DNA of 64,000 bases from Saccharofermentans sp. (GCA_024684815.1 JAIKWL010000085.1:1-64000); one strand, 5' to 3'. Shown: positions 51,574-61,077, numbered from the stretch's first letter. Notes: generated by a model not told the origin, from the sequence alone. Numbers and translations are program-made.

Positions 51574-54147
51574 ATGGATTTTCTCGCACATACCACTGAT
51601 GAGATGACCGATATGGAAATCAGACACATGAATACCGTGAAAGAACTTGCGGGTGAGTGTGTGGTGCTCCTTGAAAATGACGGCACTTTACCTATTCAGT
51701 TCCCCGGGAAGATCGCGCTCTACGGCAACGGAGCAACGCATACCGTTAAAGGCGGAGGCGGTTCCGGAGAGGTTAATACGAGAACCGAAGTAAATATCTG
51801 TGAAGGTCTTGAGGCAGCAGGTTTTGATATAGTTTCCAAAGGTTGGCTCGACAGATATGACGAGATGTATGACAGTGCGCTTAAAGCATATCTTGATGAA
51901 GTAGATGCTATAGCTAAAGAGCGTGGGATTGCACCGATAAATGTATTTTTCGAAAAGCCTTTCGAAGCTCCCGTAATGCCGCTGATAAATGAAGAAGATC
52001 TTTCAGAGGCTTCCTGCGATACAGCGATATTTGTTATCTCGAGAGATTCATCTGAAGGCAGGGACAGGACTCCGACTAAAGGTGACTACTATCTGACCTA
52101 CGAGGAAGACAGGAATCTTGATATTATTACCGATAATTTCGAGAAGGTTATCGTAATCCTTAATGTCGGTGCTGTTATCGATATGTCCGAACTCAAGCAC
52201 CGTCCGGGGATCAATTCGATCCTTTTTGCAGGACAGCTCGGAAGTTTTACAGGAAATATAGTAGCGGACTGTGTTCTCGGCAAGACAAATCCGTCTGGCA
52301 AACTGGTCGATACATGGGCAAGAGATTACGAGGATTATCCTTTTGCAAATGAATATTCCAGCTTAAACGGCGATAACAATGACGAGTATTACAAAGAAGG
52401 AATCTATGTCGGATACAGATATTTTGATTCGTTCGGTATCGCGCCCATATATCCGTTCGGATACGGCAAATCCTATACGACATTCACGACTGATGTGGTC
52501 GACATCGTTCAGGCAGGATCAGATATAAAGATCGCAATTAAGGTTACTAATACCGGAATGAGATATACAGGAAAGCAGGTCGTTCAGGTTTATTTCTCCG
52601 CACCTGAAGGAGACATTGACAGACCTTATCAGGAACTTGCCGGATTTGCCAAGAGCGGACTCATTGCTCCCGGTGAGAGCGAGATCGTGATAGTCACTTT
52701 TTCTATCGAATGCTTCTCGTGTTTTGATGAAGACTATCCTGCAAGTATCATTCCCGAAGGTGACTATATCATAAGAGTCGGAACGAGTTCACGTGAGACT
52801 AAGATCGAAGCCGTTCTGACAGTTCCGGAGAGAGTCATAAGGGAACGTTATGACAGAATACTTGAAGATGATGCCAGATACAGTTTTGAGGATCTGAAGA
52901 ATCCCGGTACCGGCAGACAGACACATAAGGCTATCGATGATGCACAGCTCGCTTCCTGCGATAGAAGACTCACGCTCAATCTTTCACGTGTCAGAAGAAG
53001 CATTATCAGATACAGGGGTGTAAGTGAGACTCATCTTAATGAAAGAAGAGACGAACATCTTACGTTAGGTTCAGTTATCGGACGCAATGCAGGAGTTGCG
53101 GAATTCGTCGCACAGTTCTCTTTGGAAGAGCTTGCTGAACTGATTGTAGGCAACTACGTAAGGGAAGGCGTTGATGATCAGGTGTTCTGTGCTTCAATGC
53201 ATGTTCCGGGTGCTGCTGCAGAGACTACATCATTATTTGAATATTCCAGGAGATTTCCTGTACTGGTTATGGCTGACGGCCCTGCCGGATTAAGGCTCCA
53301 GCCTCATTTCAAAGCAACAAGAAACGGTGATCTTTTAAGAGGCGGAGAGACATTCGGGCTTCTTACAAATGAATTCCCTGAAGATACTCCTGCTGATGCC
53401 ATCGATTATTATCAGTACTGTACCATGATCCCTGTGGCAACCTCTTTGGCCAGTTCATGGAATCTTGATCTTATCGAGAAGTTAGGAAGACTTGTCGGAG
53501 AAGAGATGGAGGAGTTCGGCGTTCATCTCTGGCTCGCTCCGGGAATGAATATTCACAGGAATCCTCTTTGCGGAAGGAACTTCGAATACTTCTCTGAAGA
53601 TCCTCTTGTTACGGGTCTTTGTGCTGCCGCTGATACGAAGGGTGTGCAGTCGGTGGACGGCAAAGGTGTTACGATCAAGCATTTTGCCTGCAACAATCTT
53701 GAGAACAACAGAATGTTCAACAACTCACACGTTTCAGTAAGAGCTTTGCGCGACATGTATCTGAAGGGCTTTGAGATTGCAGTTAAGCTTGCGCAGCCAT
53801 TCTGCGTTATGGCTTCATATAACCTGTTAAATGGTATTCATACAGCAAATAATTACGAGCTGATCCAGAATGTATTAAGAGACGAGTGGGACTATGAAGG
53901 ACTTGTCATGACCGATTGGTACTCATCTTTCGAAGATGTCGAGTTCTTAGGTTATGATGAGAAGAACCTCAAATATCCGCCGGCATTCTCAAGACTTTGC
54001 GTTTATGCGGGATGTGATATGCAGATGCCCGGATGTGCAAAGAATGCCAAAGACATAGTTACTGCCGTCAACAACGGAAGACTGTCAATGGGCGATGTCC
54101 AGTCAGCAGCCATGAATGTTGTGCGTCTTGCGATCAAATGCTTGTAA
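51574..54147 (+). CDS. GH3 beta-glucosidase with swapped domain order
   Basis: 857 residues from the ATG at 51574 (AAGGAG upstream; the longer open frame starts at 51550 before that site). The usual C-terminal alpha/beta sandwich comes first (ECVVLLENDGTLPI ... KGGGGSGEVNTRTE, about 30-290), followed by the fibronectin-like domain (about 300-400) and then the catalytic TIM-barrel (about 505-857) with FEYFSEDPLVTG, KHFACNN and the nucleophile Asp781 in VMTDWYS. This circular permutation is known from rumen Firmicutes beta-glucosidases. No signal peptide: it probably cleaves imported cello- or xylo-oligosaccharides in the cytoplasm. The general acid, usually in the sandwich domain, is not pinned down here. 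Confidence 0.93.
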   Translation: MDFLAHTTDEMTDMEIRHMNTVKELAGECVVLLENDGTLPIQFPGKIALYGNGATHTVKGGGGSGEVNTRTEVNICEGLEAAGFDIVSKGWLDRYDEMYDSALKAYLDEVDAIAKERGIAPINVFFEKPFEAPVMPLINEEDLSEASCDTAIFVISRDSSEGRDRTPTKGDYYLTYEEDRNLDIITDNFEKVIVILNVGAVIDMSELKHRPGINSILFAGQLGSFTGNIVADCVLGKTNPSGKLVDTWARDYEDYPFANEYSSLNGDNNDEYYKEGIYVGYRYFDSFGIAPIYPFGYGKSYTTFTTDVVDIVQAGSDIKIAIKVTNTGMRYTGKQVVQVYFSAPEGDIDRPYQELAGFAKSGLIAPGESEIVIVTFSIECFSCFDEDYPASIIPEGDYIIRVGTSSRETKIEAVLTVPERVIRERYDRILEDDARYSFEDLKNPGTGRQTHKAIDDAQLASCDRRLTLNLSRVRRSIIRYRGVSETHLNERRDEHLTLGSVIGRNAGVAEFVAQFSLEELAELIVGNYVREGVDDQVFCASMHVPGAAAETTSLFEYSRRFPVLVMADGPAGLRLQPHFKATRNGDLLRGGETFGLLTNEFPEDTPADAIDYYQYCTMIPVATSLASSWNLDLIEKLGRLVGEEMEEFGVHLWLAPGMNIHRNPLCGRNFEYFSEDPLVTGLCAAADTKGVQSVDGKGVTIKHFACNNLENNRMFNNSHVSVRALRDMYLKGFEIAVKLAQPFCVMASYNLLNGIHTANNYELIQNVLRDEWDYEGLVMTDWYSSFEDVEFLGYDEKNLKYPPAFSRLCVYAGCDMQMPGCAKNAKDIVTAVNNGRLSMGDVQSAAMNVVRLAIKCL

Positions 54148-54160
54148 ATGAAGGAAAGTA

Positions 54161-55528
54161 ATGAACGAAGTATTTGATTCGGAACATATTAATGTTGAGT
54201 ACAAAAAGGACGATAACATCGTCCTTGTTGTATTGAAGGGCACAGTAAAAAGAGATGACTTAAGGACGCCTATGATGCATGCGGCCGATATGGTCATGAG
54301 ACACTCATGCAAAGTAATGGCGGTCGATTTTCAGGATGAGATAGAACTTGGCGAAAACGACATTACCTGGAGCAAAAAGATCCTCCTGTCGAATCTTAAG
54401 AAGAGCGGTCTTGAGACGATAGTGTTTATTGACAGCCTGGATAATGAGATCGTCAGAAAATGCAGCGATTTCTGCAATGACAGATTCAGGACCATAGTCT
54501 GCAAAAACTATGAGGAAGGAAAGATGCAGCTTGATCAGTCTTCTGATCCTTCAGCAGAAATAAAGGATACTATTGATCCCGAAATTTCAAAGATGACCCG
54601 TGAAGAAGCACTTGATTATATGGAGCTTTCTCATGATGCAGACATAAAAGAGATAGATGACAGATTCTGGCAGATGTCCAAAAAATACAGGGGCAAGGAT
54701 GATCCGGAATCCGTAAGGATGGATGAAGAGATCTCGGCTGTCTATGATATTGCTTCAGGAAGACGCGACAGAAGGATCGAGGCGGAAAAGAACTACGAGT
54801 CAGGTCCGAAGTATTTCGGAAGATCGAAAAAGCAGTGGAGCGACATCATTCATTACGGTTGGAAAACATGGCTTCTTGCAGCGATCATTATCGTGTCATC
54901 GATCATCATCATAGTAGGGATCGCAACAAACACCAAATCTGATTGTTCGGTGATATTGTTCGGACACATGGATTTTGACAACACATTTATATATGATGCC
55001 CTTGTGGCAGAGGGCATAACAAGACCGTATGTCAGTTCTGCCGATCTGGTCGTTCCTAATGATGAAGACATAGATCAGGTCGAATACGGAACGGAGATAT
55101 TTAACGCGCAGTTCTATACAAATCCTGATGTGCTTATCTCAGATGAAAGATCTTATTACTACTATTTCACTGTATTTAAAGATCTGTCGCCTCTTTATGA
55201 CCGTATTCTTGACGGCCTGACCGAAGAGGCGAAAGCCGGAATAAAACCTGTCTATATGTCTCAAAGAGAAGCAGTGGAATATCAGAATGAACTTTATACT
55301 CTTAACAATGCTCTTGATGCCGAGATCAATGATCCGGAACTGTTTCCGGACGATAAGATTATGATCGGCGTGGAGATTACAGATCCTGCAATAGCAGGGA
55401 AACTGGGCGTTGATTGTTTGTGGCCTTCAAGAGAAACGAAGCTTCTTCTGGGACAGTGTACCAACAGCAAAAATGATGATCAGACAGTGCTTGTCATCGT
55501 CTCGATAATAAATGCTGCGTTTTCTTAA
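54161..55528 (+). CDS. single-TM protein with STAS-like and J-like domains
   Basis: 455 residues. Residues 5-125 have the length and strand pattern of a STAS/SpoIIAA-like domain (NIVLVVLKGTVKRDDLRTPMM). Residues about 148-200 resemble a J-domain (ALDYMELSHDADIKEIDDRFWQM ... ) but with the HPD replaced by YRGKDDP. One TM helix at about 236-257 follows the basic RSKKQW segment, so the N-terminal half is cytoplasmic; the remaining 200 residues are outside and unrecognised (VILFGHMDFDNTFIYDAL). Start 14 bases after the GH3 stop with AAGGAAAG; the end overlaps the convergent pseudouridine synthase gene by four bases. I do not recognise the family. Confidence 0.7.
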   Translation: MNEVFDSEHINVEYKKDDNIVLVVLKGTVKRDDLRTPMMHAADMVMRHSCKVMAVDFQDEIELGENDITWSKKILLSNLKKSGLETIVFIDSLDNEIVRKCSDFCNDRFRTIVCKNYEEGKMQLDQSSDPSAEIKDTIDPEISKMTREEALDYMELSHDADIKEIDDRFWQMSKKYRGKDDPESVRMDEEISAVYDIASGRRDRRIEAEKNYESGPKYFGRSKKQWSDIIHYGWKTWLLAAIIIVSSIIIIVGIATNTKSDCSVILFGHMDFDNTFIYDALVAEGITRPYVSSADLVVPNDEDIDQVEYGTEIFNAQFYTNPDVLISDERSYYYYFTVFKDLSPLYDRILDGLTEEAKAGIKPVYMSQREAVEYQNELYTLNNALDAEINDPELFPDDKIMIGVEITDPAIAGKLGVDCLWPSRETKLLLGQCTNSKNDDQTVLVIVSIINAAFS

Positions 55529-56265
55529 TCAAGCCCTGCGGCTTTGAGGAGCTGTATCCGTTCATCTTCTGAAAGAGGCCTTAATGATCCGCAGTCATCA
55601 AGATCTTCATTTATCTTAACGGGCCCGAGTTCGATCCTTCTGAGTTCAGTTACTTCTTTGTCGAAGTGAGCAAAGATCCTTCTTACTTCGTGTGTCTTTC
55701 CTTCGTGAAGTATCAGGAAGGCTCTTCCTGTGCCGTTTACAGGCTCCCCGTCAGGTATGAGTTCTGCCGGAGCGATCTGCTCGGCAAAGCCTTTGTCTCT
55801 TATTGTAAATCCGGATGCTATTGTACTGATCTCACTTTCTGTCCAGGCAAGTCCTTTAAAGGTGGCAAGATATTTCTTCGGTATTTCGTATTTGGGAGAC
55901 TGAAGCCGGTGCGACAGTTCACCGTCATTGGTGATTATCAGAAGTCCTGAGGTGTGGTAATCAAGTCTTCCGACAGGTGAGAGTTTTTTTGATCTGAGTT
56001 CTGAAGGAATATAGTCGGCAACACAGGGCAGGCGCTTATCTTCCATGGCTGTGAGAACTCCGTCAGGTTTATCGAAAAGATAATACAGTTTTGTTTGACA
56101 ATTGATCTGTTCTCCGTCTACCATGATAGTATCATCATTATCGACATGGAAAGATACATCGGTTATGACAGTGCCGTTCACACTGACATTGCCGTGAGTG
56201 ATCTTTCCGCGCACCTGTGATCTTGTGCCTAAGCCGCTGTTTGCAAGTAATCTGTCAAGTCTCAT
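55525..56265 (-). CDS. RsuA/RluB-family pseudouridine synthase
   Basis: 246 residues. N-terminal S4 RNA-binding domain (MRLDRLLANSGLGTRSQVRGKI, about 1-50), then the pseudouridine synthase core with catalytic Asp102 in GRLDYHTSG and the KTHEVRR motif near 190. It isomerises a uridine in 16S or 23S rRNA. Length and N-terminus match RsuA (16S U516) as well as RluB/E/F relatives, so the target position is uncertain and I leave the symbol blank. Convergent with the preceding gene; there is no own operon. Confidence 0.93.
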   Translation of the reverse strand: MRLDRLLANSGLGTRSQVRGKITHGNVSVNGTVITDVSFHVDNDDTIMVDGEQINCQTKLYYLFDKPDGVLTAMEDKRLPCVADYIPSELRSKKLSPVGRLDYHTSGLLIITNDGELSHRLQSPKYEIPKKYLATFKGLAWTESEISTIASGFTIRDKGFAEQIAPAELIPDGEPVNGTGRAFLILHEGKTHEVRRIFAHFDKEVTELRRIELGPVKINEDLDDCGSLRPLSEDERIQLLKAAGLD

Positions 56266-56316
56266 AAGATTATTATATCTTATAGTTTATAATTAAGAGT
56301 AATTGAAAGGATGCTT

Positions 56317-56655
56317 ATGGAAATAATTAATATCGAACAGGGTCATCCGACAGTCCAGCAGGCTATGATCAAGCTCTCTAACGGAATCTACCGGGCAAGG
56401 GCAACCGGCAAGCCTATGGCAAAGATAGTTCACGGTTATGGTTCATCAGGAACAGGCGGTGCCATAAAACAGGCTTTGAATCTTGAACTCCGTAAATATA
56501 TTACACGCGGGATAATCAAAGCATACTGCCCCGGAGAGGACTTCGGACCGTTTTCGGGTGTCGGACGTCAGATGAGTGCTAAGCATCCTGAGACCTCACG
56601 CGACAGTGACTGGGGAATGCAGAACGACGGCATCACGGTCATCATGTTCAAGTGA
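56317..56655 (+). CDS. Smr-domain protein
   Basis: 112 residues from the ATG at 56317, seven bases after GAAAGG; the ATG at 56311 is too close to it. HGYGSSGTGGAIK is the Smr (small MutS-related) core motif, preceded by a domain start resembling HP-T-QAM. Smr domains are RNA- or DNA-endonucleases, alone or at the end of MutS2. Here the domain stands alone with a short C-terminal tail (EDFGPFSGVGRQM). Followed by the UDG gene in 28 bases, so the two may be a repair-linked operon. Confidence 0.85.
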   Translation: MEIINIEQGHPTVQQAMIKLSNGIYRARATGKPMAKIVHGYGSSGTGGAIKQALNLELRKYITRGIIKAYCPGEDFGPFSGVGRQMSAKHPETSRDSDWGMQNDGITVIMFK

Positions 56656-56683
56656 AGAGATAAAGCGAAAACCAGAGGTTGAT

Positions 56684-57280
56684 ATGTCAGAAGAGTTCGA
56701 TAAGAAGTGGGAAGAATTTGAGATCAGATGTAAAGGCTGTAAGAATTGCGGATTAAGGACCGGATGTACAAATGTTGTCATATACCGTGGCAGCAGAAAA
56801 GCACCGTTGATGATAATAGGTGAGGCTCCCGGAGAGAATGAGGATATTCAGGGACTTCCTTTTGTCGGAAGATCGGGCCAGCTCCTGCAGAATCTTCTTG
56901 GCAGTTATGGCTTTACTAATAATGATTACCATATCTGCAATATCGCAAAATGCCGTCCGCCTCAGAACAGGCGTCCGACGCCTGATGAGATCCGTGCCTG
57001 CAAACCATTGCTGGCTGAACAGTTTATGCTCGTCCGTCCCAGAGTGATAATGCTTTGCGGCTCTACTGCCTACGAAGGTTTTTTCGGGACAAAACCGGTC
57101 ATGCATGACGTTAGAGGACGTTTCATTGAGAAGAACGGCTATTACATAATGACTACTTACCATCCGGCTTACGCACTAAGAAATCCGGCGAATAAGATGC
57201 CTATATATGAGGATATGGGCAAAGTCCGCGAAAAACTGACCGAGATAGGTGCCATGCCGCCGTTAGAGAGCGTTACGTGA
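56684..57280 (+). CDS. family 4 uracil-DNA glycosylase
   Basis: 198 residues from the ATG at 56684 (AGAGG seven bases upstream); the open frame continues back to 56576 but without a ribosome site. Motif A GEAPGENED at 46-54 and motif B HPAY at 160-163 identify the family 4 (thermostable type) enzymes, and the four cysteines (CKGCKNCG near 19-24, later Cys31 and CGST) fit a 4Fe-4S cluster. It removes uracil from DNA. A DNA repair partner to the Smr gene just before it. A family 5 enzyme would read GLAPG here. Confidence 0.93.
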   Translation: MSEEFDKKWEEFEIRCKGCKNCGLRTGCTNVVIYRGSRKAPLMIIGEAPGENEDIQGLPFVGRSGQLLQNLLGSYGFTNNDYHICNIAKCRPPQNRRPTPDEIRACKPLLAEQFMLVRPRVIMLCGSTAYEGFFGTKPVMHDVRGRFIEKNGYYIMTTYHPAYALRNPANKMPIYEDMGKVREKLTEIGAMPPLESVT

Positions 57281-57298
57281 TCCTTTTGATTTTCTGTA

Positions 57299-57327
57299 TT
57301 GATTTTCGTATTTTGCTTTGCTATAAT
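57299..57327 (+). promoter_or_regulatory. promoter of tRNA-Gln
   Basis: TTGATT (57299-57304), 17-base spacer, TATAAT (57322-57327), about 20 bases before the tRNA 5' end. Confidence 0.8.
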
Positions 57328-57347
57328 TCGTGAGTTGTAAAACGCAT

Positions 57348-57421
57348 TGCCGAATTGTGTAACGGTAGCACACCGGTCTCTGACACCGTTTGTCAAGGTT
57401 CGAATCCTTGTTCGGCAGCCA
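57348..57421 (+). tRNA. tRNA-Gln, anticodon CUG
   Basis: Folds as a tRNA: acceptor TGCCGAA / TTCGGCA, D stem GTG/CAC with AACGGTAG loop, anticodon stem CCGGT/ACCGT (outermost pair C-T mismatched), anticodon loop CTCTGAC with anticodon CTG at 57380-57382, T arm CAAGG-TTCGAAT-CCTTG, then G73 and an encoded CCA. The 3-bp D stem is typical of Gln tRNAs. Confidence 0.95.
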
Positions 57422-57426
57422 AGTGT

Positions 57427-57465
57427 AACCGCAACTGATCAGATGATCTGTTGCGGTTTTTGTTT
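57427..57465 (+). terminator. terminator after tRNA-Gln
   Basis: AACCGCAAC (57427-57435) / GTTGCGGTT (57450-57458), inner GATC pairing, then TTT-GTTTT. Confidence 0.9.
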
Positions 57466-57499
57466 TCGGCGAAGATCACGCTTTTTAAGGAGGTTTGCT

Positions 57500-57727
57500 A
57501 TGCCGCATATTACTGTTAAATGCTTTAAGGGACGTACTGAGGAAGTTAAAAAGAAGTGCGCCGACAGGATCGCATCGGATGTTGCTGAGATAATGGGTTG
57601 CGATATCTCATCTGTATCCGTGTCAGTAAAAGAGTATGAGAAAGATGAATGGAAACCTCAGGTATGGGATACCGAGATAGCTCCGGAAATGGATTCGCTT
57701 TATAAAAAACCGGGGTATTCCTGCTGA
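57500..57727 (+). CDS. 4-oxalocrotonate tautomerase-family protein
   Basis: 75 residues, from the ATG at 57500 with AAGGAGG eight bases upstream. After Met removal the N-terminal Pro (MPHITVKCFKGRT) is the catalytic base of the tautomerase superfamily, and the SVSVKEYEKDEW end fits. The length is typical of the short 4-OT type, but the substrate cannot be told. The open reading frame that begins at 57347 crosses the tRNA and is not a real extension. Isolated gene. Confidence 0.9.
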   Translation: MPHITVKCFKGRTEEVKKKCADRIASDVAEIMGCDISSVSVSVKEYEKDEWKPQVWDTEIAPEMDSLYKKPGYSC

Positions 57728-57806
57728 TTAGTATGGCAGAAATACCATAAGGTACTATCTAATCTCTTTATCAGGGTGTATTATCTTTAATGCGGGGTGA
57801 GGTAAT

Positions 57807-58619
57807 ATGGCAGAAAGCTGTTGGACACTATTGGGCATAGAGCCCACAAAAGACGTAGGTGCGATCAAGAATGCCTATACGTCTGTTGTTCATGAGATAG
57901 ATCCCAGGACTGATCCCCAGAAGTTCAGAGCACTTAGAAAAGCATATAATGAGGCAGTTGATTTTTCGCGCAGCGATCTGCCGCTCCCTCAAGCCGGAGG
58001 GAATGATAATACAGCCGGACAGCCGCAGGCTTTTGAAGAGACCGATCCCGTTAAGATGATCGATAATGCTGTCGTTAATAATCCTGAGGCTGACAGGATA
58101 ATGAATGCGATCGCTTCTTTCAGGGAAGAGAATGATCTGACAGAGGCAAAGAATCTTATTAATATGCCATACAATAAGAAGGGCATACTCGTAAAGAAAC
58201 TCTTTGCTCTTTATAAAGAACTGGCTGAAAAGACGGACGATACAAGTATATGGAATGTTTTCTTCAGCGAGCCTCTGACCAAGGAATTTGATGAATTAAA
58301 TCCCTTCCGTGAATGGATCATCTATCAGTTCAAACCCGATTCACCTCACAGAACAAAGATAGTCGAAATATTGGAAAAACATAAGCTTGCAAGCGGCAGT
58401 TCACCGGAAGCTCTTGTCAAGCCGCCTGTTGAATCTAAGAACAGGCTCAGCACTGATGAGAAGATGCTCATTGCAGAGTGTGTGGTTTTCGCACTGCTCG
58501 CATTGGCGCTCTTATTCGTGGCTATTGTTGGAGCAATCTCGGTAGAGGTCTTTATTGTTGCTCTTGCATGTACCGGAATCGGATTTGTCGGTCTTTTGTA
58601 TATACGTAAACTTAAATAA
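57807..58619 (+). CDS. J-like-domain membrane protein
   Basis: 270 residues. Residues 1-55 resemble a DnaJ J-domain (CWTLLGIEPTKDVGAIKNAYTSVVHEIDPRTDPQKFRALRKAYNEA) but the HPD triad is HEIDP, so J-cochaperone activity is doubtful. Residues 60-215 are charged and mostly helical, then two TM helices (about 219-240 and 243-265) finish the protein, with a short basic tail. Similar to the 54161-55528 protein in carrying a degenerate J-domain plus TM. RBS GGGTGAGGT, about five bases before the ATG. Function unknown. Confidence 0.75.
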   Translation: MAESCWTLLGIEPTKDVGAIKNAYTSVVHEIDPRTDPQKFRALRKAYNEAVDFSRSDLPLPQAGGNDNTAGQPQAFEETDPVKMIDNAVVNNPEADRIMNAIASFREENDLTEAKNLINMPYNKKGILVKKLFALYKELAEKTDDTSIWNVFFSEPLTKEFDELNPFREWIIYQFKPDSPHRTKIVEILEKHKLASGSSPEALVKPPVESKNRLSTDEKMLIAECVVFALLALALLFVAIVGAISVEVFIVALACTGIGFVGLLYIRKLK

Positions 58620-58702
58620 AGAACCAATATATTTTGATATTATTATTCTTTACTCGATGGTATAATCCTATACTGTTATTAATGCACTTTTGGAGGCATG
58701 TT

Positions 58703-60955
58703 ATGAAGAGAAGAATAATAAGTCTGGTCCTGGCAGGTTCAATGCTTATAAGCGTTGCTTCCTGTTCTATCCTGGATCCCACTGAAGCGACTACTGCACC
58801 GGAAGAGACAACCGAACCGTCGATAGAAGAGACAGAACCGACTGAAACGTATGATCCTAATTCCATTATGGGATTTAATATGATCGAGAACGGTGATTTC
58901 GCTGATAAGAATCATACATGGGGAACATACTTTGAAGGCGGCGAAGCAGATCTGAAGGTTAATGCCGACGGTGAACTTCAGCTTGACATCAAGAAGGAAG
59001 GTACCGTCAACTGGGCCAACCAGATCTTCTATGACGGATTCAGTATCTATAAAGACTGCAAATACGAGATCCAGTTCGACTGCCACTCGACCATAGAGAG
59101 GGATGTTGAGTACAGGATCCAGATCAACGGCAAGGATTATCATCCGTACCATATCGAGACGCTCAAGATAGGTCCTGAAGTACAGCATTTTGACTTTATA
59201 TTCACTATGGAGGAAGACAGCGACCCGGCACCCCGTCTTTGCCTGAATATGGGCAAGTTCAAGGATGCGCCTGATCACGAGGCACACTCAGTCATGTTCG
59301 ATAACTTTGATCTGAGATGTATCGATGATACAGCTTATCTCGAGGCCGGGAGCGTTCAGTATCCCGCAATTAATCTGAACCAGATAGGTTATCTGCCGAA
59401 TGCTTCAAAGGTTGCAGTCCTGAACGGTGATGCTATCGGAACAAAGGCATCAGTTATTGATGTTTCCACAGGTTCTGCAGTCTATGAAGGAGATGTTGCT
59501 GCATCCGAATTTAATAACGGAACAGGCAGAGATGAAGCAAGATTCGATTTCTCAAGTGTAACTGCACCCGGTACATATAAGGTAGTTGCCGGTGATGAGG
59601 AATCATTCGAATTTGTTATAGCAGACAACGTTTACGATGATGCTTTCAAGGCTACACTCCGTATGTTCTACCTGCAAAGATGCGGTGTTGAACTGACAGA
59701 TGATCTTGCAGGCGATTTTGCTCACCCCGGATGCCATGCCGAGGAGGCAACAGTATATGGTACTGATACAAAGATCGATGTTTCCGGCGGATGGCATGAT
59801 GCCGGTGATTACGGAAGATATGTCGTATCAGGTGCGAAGGCTGCAGCTGACCTTATGCTCGCATACAGTCTCTATCCTTCCGCGTTTGATGATGCTCTGA
59901 ACATCCCCGAATCCGGAAACGGAATTCCCGATGTTCTTGATGAAGTAAGATTTGAGCTTGAATGGCTCTTAAAGATGCAGAATGAAGAAGGCGGAGTTTA
60001 CCACAAGGTAACTTGCGCTAATTTCCCCGGATTTGTTATGCCTGAGGAAGAGACGGAGGAACTCATCGTTACTCCCGTATCAACGACAGCTACAGGTGAT
60101 TTTGCTGCGGTAATGGCTATGGCGGCAAATATCTATTCCGGAATCGACAATGATTTTGGTGCAAAGTGTCTTGAAGCTGCCGTCAAGGCTTATGAGTATC
60201 TTGATTCTCATCCGAACATCGAAGGAACGTCAAACCCTGACGGAATCGTTACCGGTGAATATCCCGACTCAGGTGACGCGGATGAGAGAGCATGGGCTTA
60301 TGCCGAGCTCTTCAAGGCAACAGGTGATGCGAAGTACGATGATGCTTTCTGTGCCCTTATCGGAAGCGGCATTCCATGTGCTTCTGATCTCGGATGGCAG
60401 GGTGTAGGTGCTTATGCCGGATATGCTTATCTTTCTTCCACTGTTGCAAAGGGTAAGTTCTATGATGCAGTCCTTGCAAGCTTCATGAGCGGTCTTGCTG
60501 ATGTTGAAGCTGCTACTGCAGGTGATGCTTATAATTCATCTCTTACCGAATATCCCTGGGGAAGCAATATGTCCATTGCAAACAATGGTATGTATGTAAT
60601 CTTATATGACAGGATCAGCGGCGGAAATGCCGGTGACGAATGTGCAAGAGACCAGCTTAATTACCTGCTCGGAACAAACGGCTTAGGTTACTGCTTCCTG
60701 TCAGGCTTCGGCACAGTATCTCCCGAGCAGCCCCACCACAGACCTTCACAGGCTCAGGGCAAGGCTATGCCGGGCATGATCGCCGGCGGTCCTGACCAGA
60801 ACCTCGAAGATCCGTATGCAGCTAATGTCTTTGCTGATACAGCTCCGGCACTCTGCTATGCAGACAACGATCAGGCTTACTCGCTGAACGAGATCACGAT
60901 CTACTGGAATTCACCTGTGGTATTCCTTTTCGCATACGTCTCAAGCCGGGGCTGA
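58703..60955 (+). CDS. surface lipoprotein cellulase, CBM4/9-GH9
   Basis: 750 residues from the ATG at 58703 (TGGAGG upstream). Lipobox VASC with Cys21 anchors it to the membrane; a Thr/Glu tether follows. Residues about 50-215 are a CBM4/9-like carbohydrate-binding module (NMIENGDFADKNHTWGTYFEGG). Residues 220-310 are the CelD_N Ig-like domain (INLNQIGYLPNASKVAVL), and about 315-750 the GH9 barrel with Asp366/Asp369 (SGGWHDAGDYGRYV), HHRPS, and catalytic acid Glu730 in SLNEITIYW. Cleaves beta-1,4-glucan with inversion. No dockerin, so it is not cellulosomal but a cell-surface enzyme. A terminator follows directly. Confidence 0.97.
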   Translation: MKRRIISLVLAGSMLISVASCSILDPTEATTAPEETTEPSIEETEPTETYDPNSIMGFNMIENGDFADKNHTWGTYFEGGEADLKVNADGELQLDIKKEGTVNWANQIFYDGFSIYKDCKYEIQFDCHSTIERDVEYRIQINGKDYHPYHIETLKIGPEVQHFDFIFTMEEDSDPAPRLCLNMGKFKDAPDHEAHSVMFDNFDLRCIDDTAYLEAGSVQYPAINLNQIGYLPNASKVAVLNGDAIGTKASVIDVSTGSAVYEGDVAASEFNNGTGRDEARFDFSSVTAPGTYKVVAGDEESFEFVIADNVYDDAFKATLRMFYLQRCGVELTDDLAGDFAHPGCHAEEATVYGTDTKIDVSGGWHDAGDYGRYVVSGAKAAADLMLAYSLYPSAFDDALNIPESGNGIPDVLDEVRFELEWLLKMQNEEGGVYHKVTCANFPGFVMPEEETEELIVTPVSTTATGDFAAVMAMAANIYSGIDNDFGAKCLEAAVKAYEYLDSHPNIEGTSNPDGIVTGEYPDSGDADERAWAYAELFKATGDAKYDDAFCALIGSGIPCASDLGWQGVGAYAGYAYLSSTVAKGKFYDAVLASFMSGLADVEAATAGDAYNSSLTEYPWGSNMSIANNGMYVILYDRISGGNAGDECARDQLNYLLGTNGLGYCFLSGFGTVSPEQPHHRPSQAQGKAMPGMIAGGPDQNLEDPYAANVFADTAPALCYADNDQAYSLNEITIYWNSPVVFLFAYVSSRG

Positions 60956-60986
60956 TACCGGTCCGGTCAAATCTAAAAAACTTATT

Positions 60987-61031
60987 CAGGGTCTGTCTTT
61001 ACGGGTAATGCCGGGACAGCCCCTGTTTTTT
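60987..61031 (+). terminator. terminator of the GH9 gene
   Basis: CAGGG-T-CTGTC (60987-60997) / GACAG-C-CCCTG (61015-61025) followed by six T. Confidence 0.93.
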
Positions 61032-61077
61032 ACTTGTGTTACAATACATATATTGATTACTGAGGTGATATTGATAT

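Noticed and set aside
57347..57499. Upstream extension of the tautomerase frame
   Set aside because: It runs through tRNA-Gln and its terminator; the AAGGAGG site and Met-Pro start at 57500 are correct.
58739..59287. Minus-strand open frame of 182 codons
   Set aside because: Antisense to the GH9 lipoprotein gene, which has a full signal peptide, CBM and catalytic domain.
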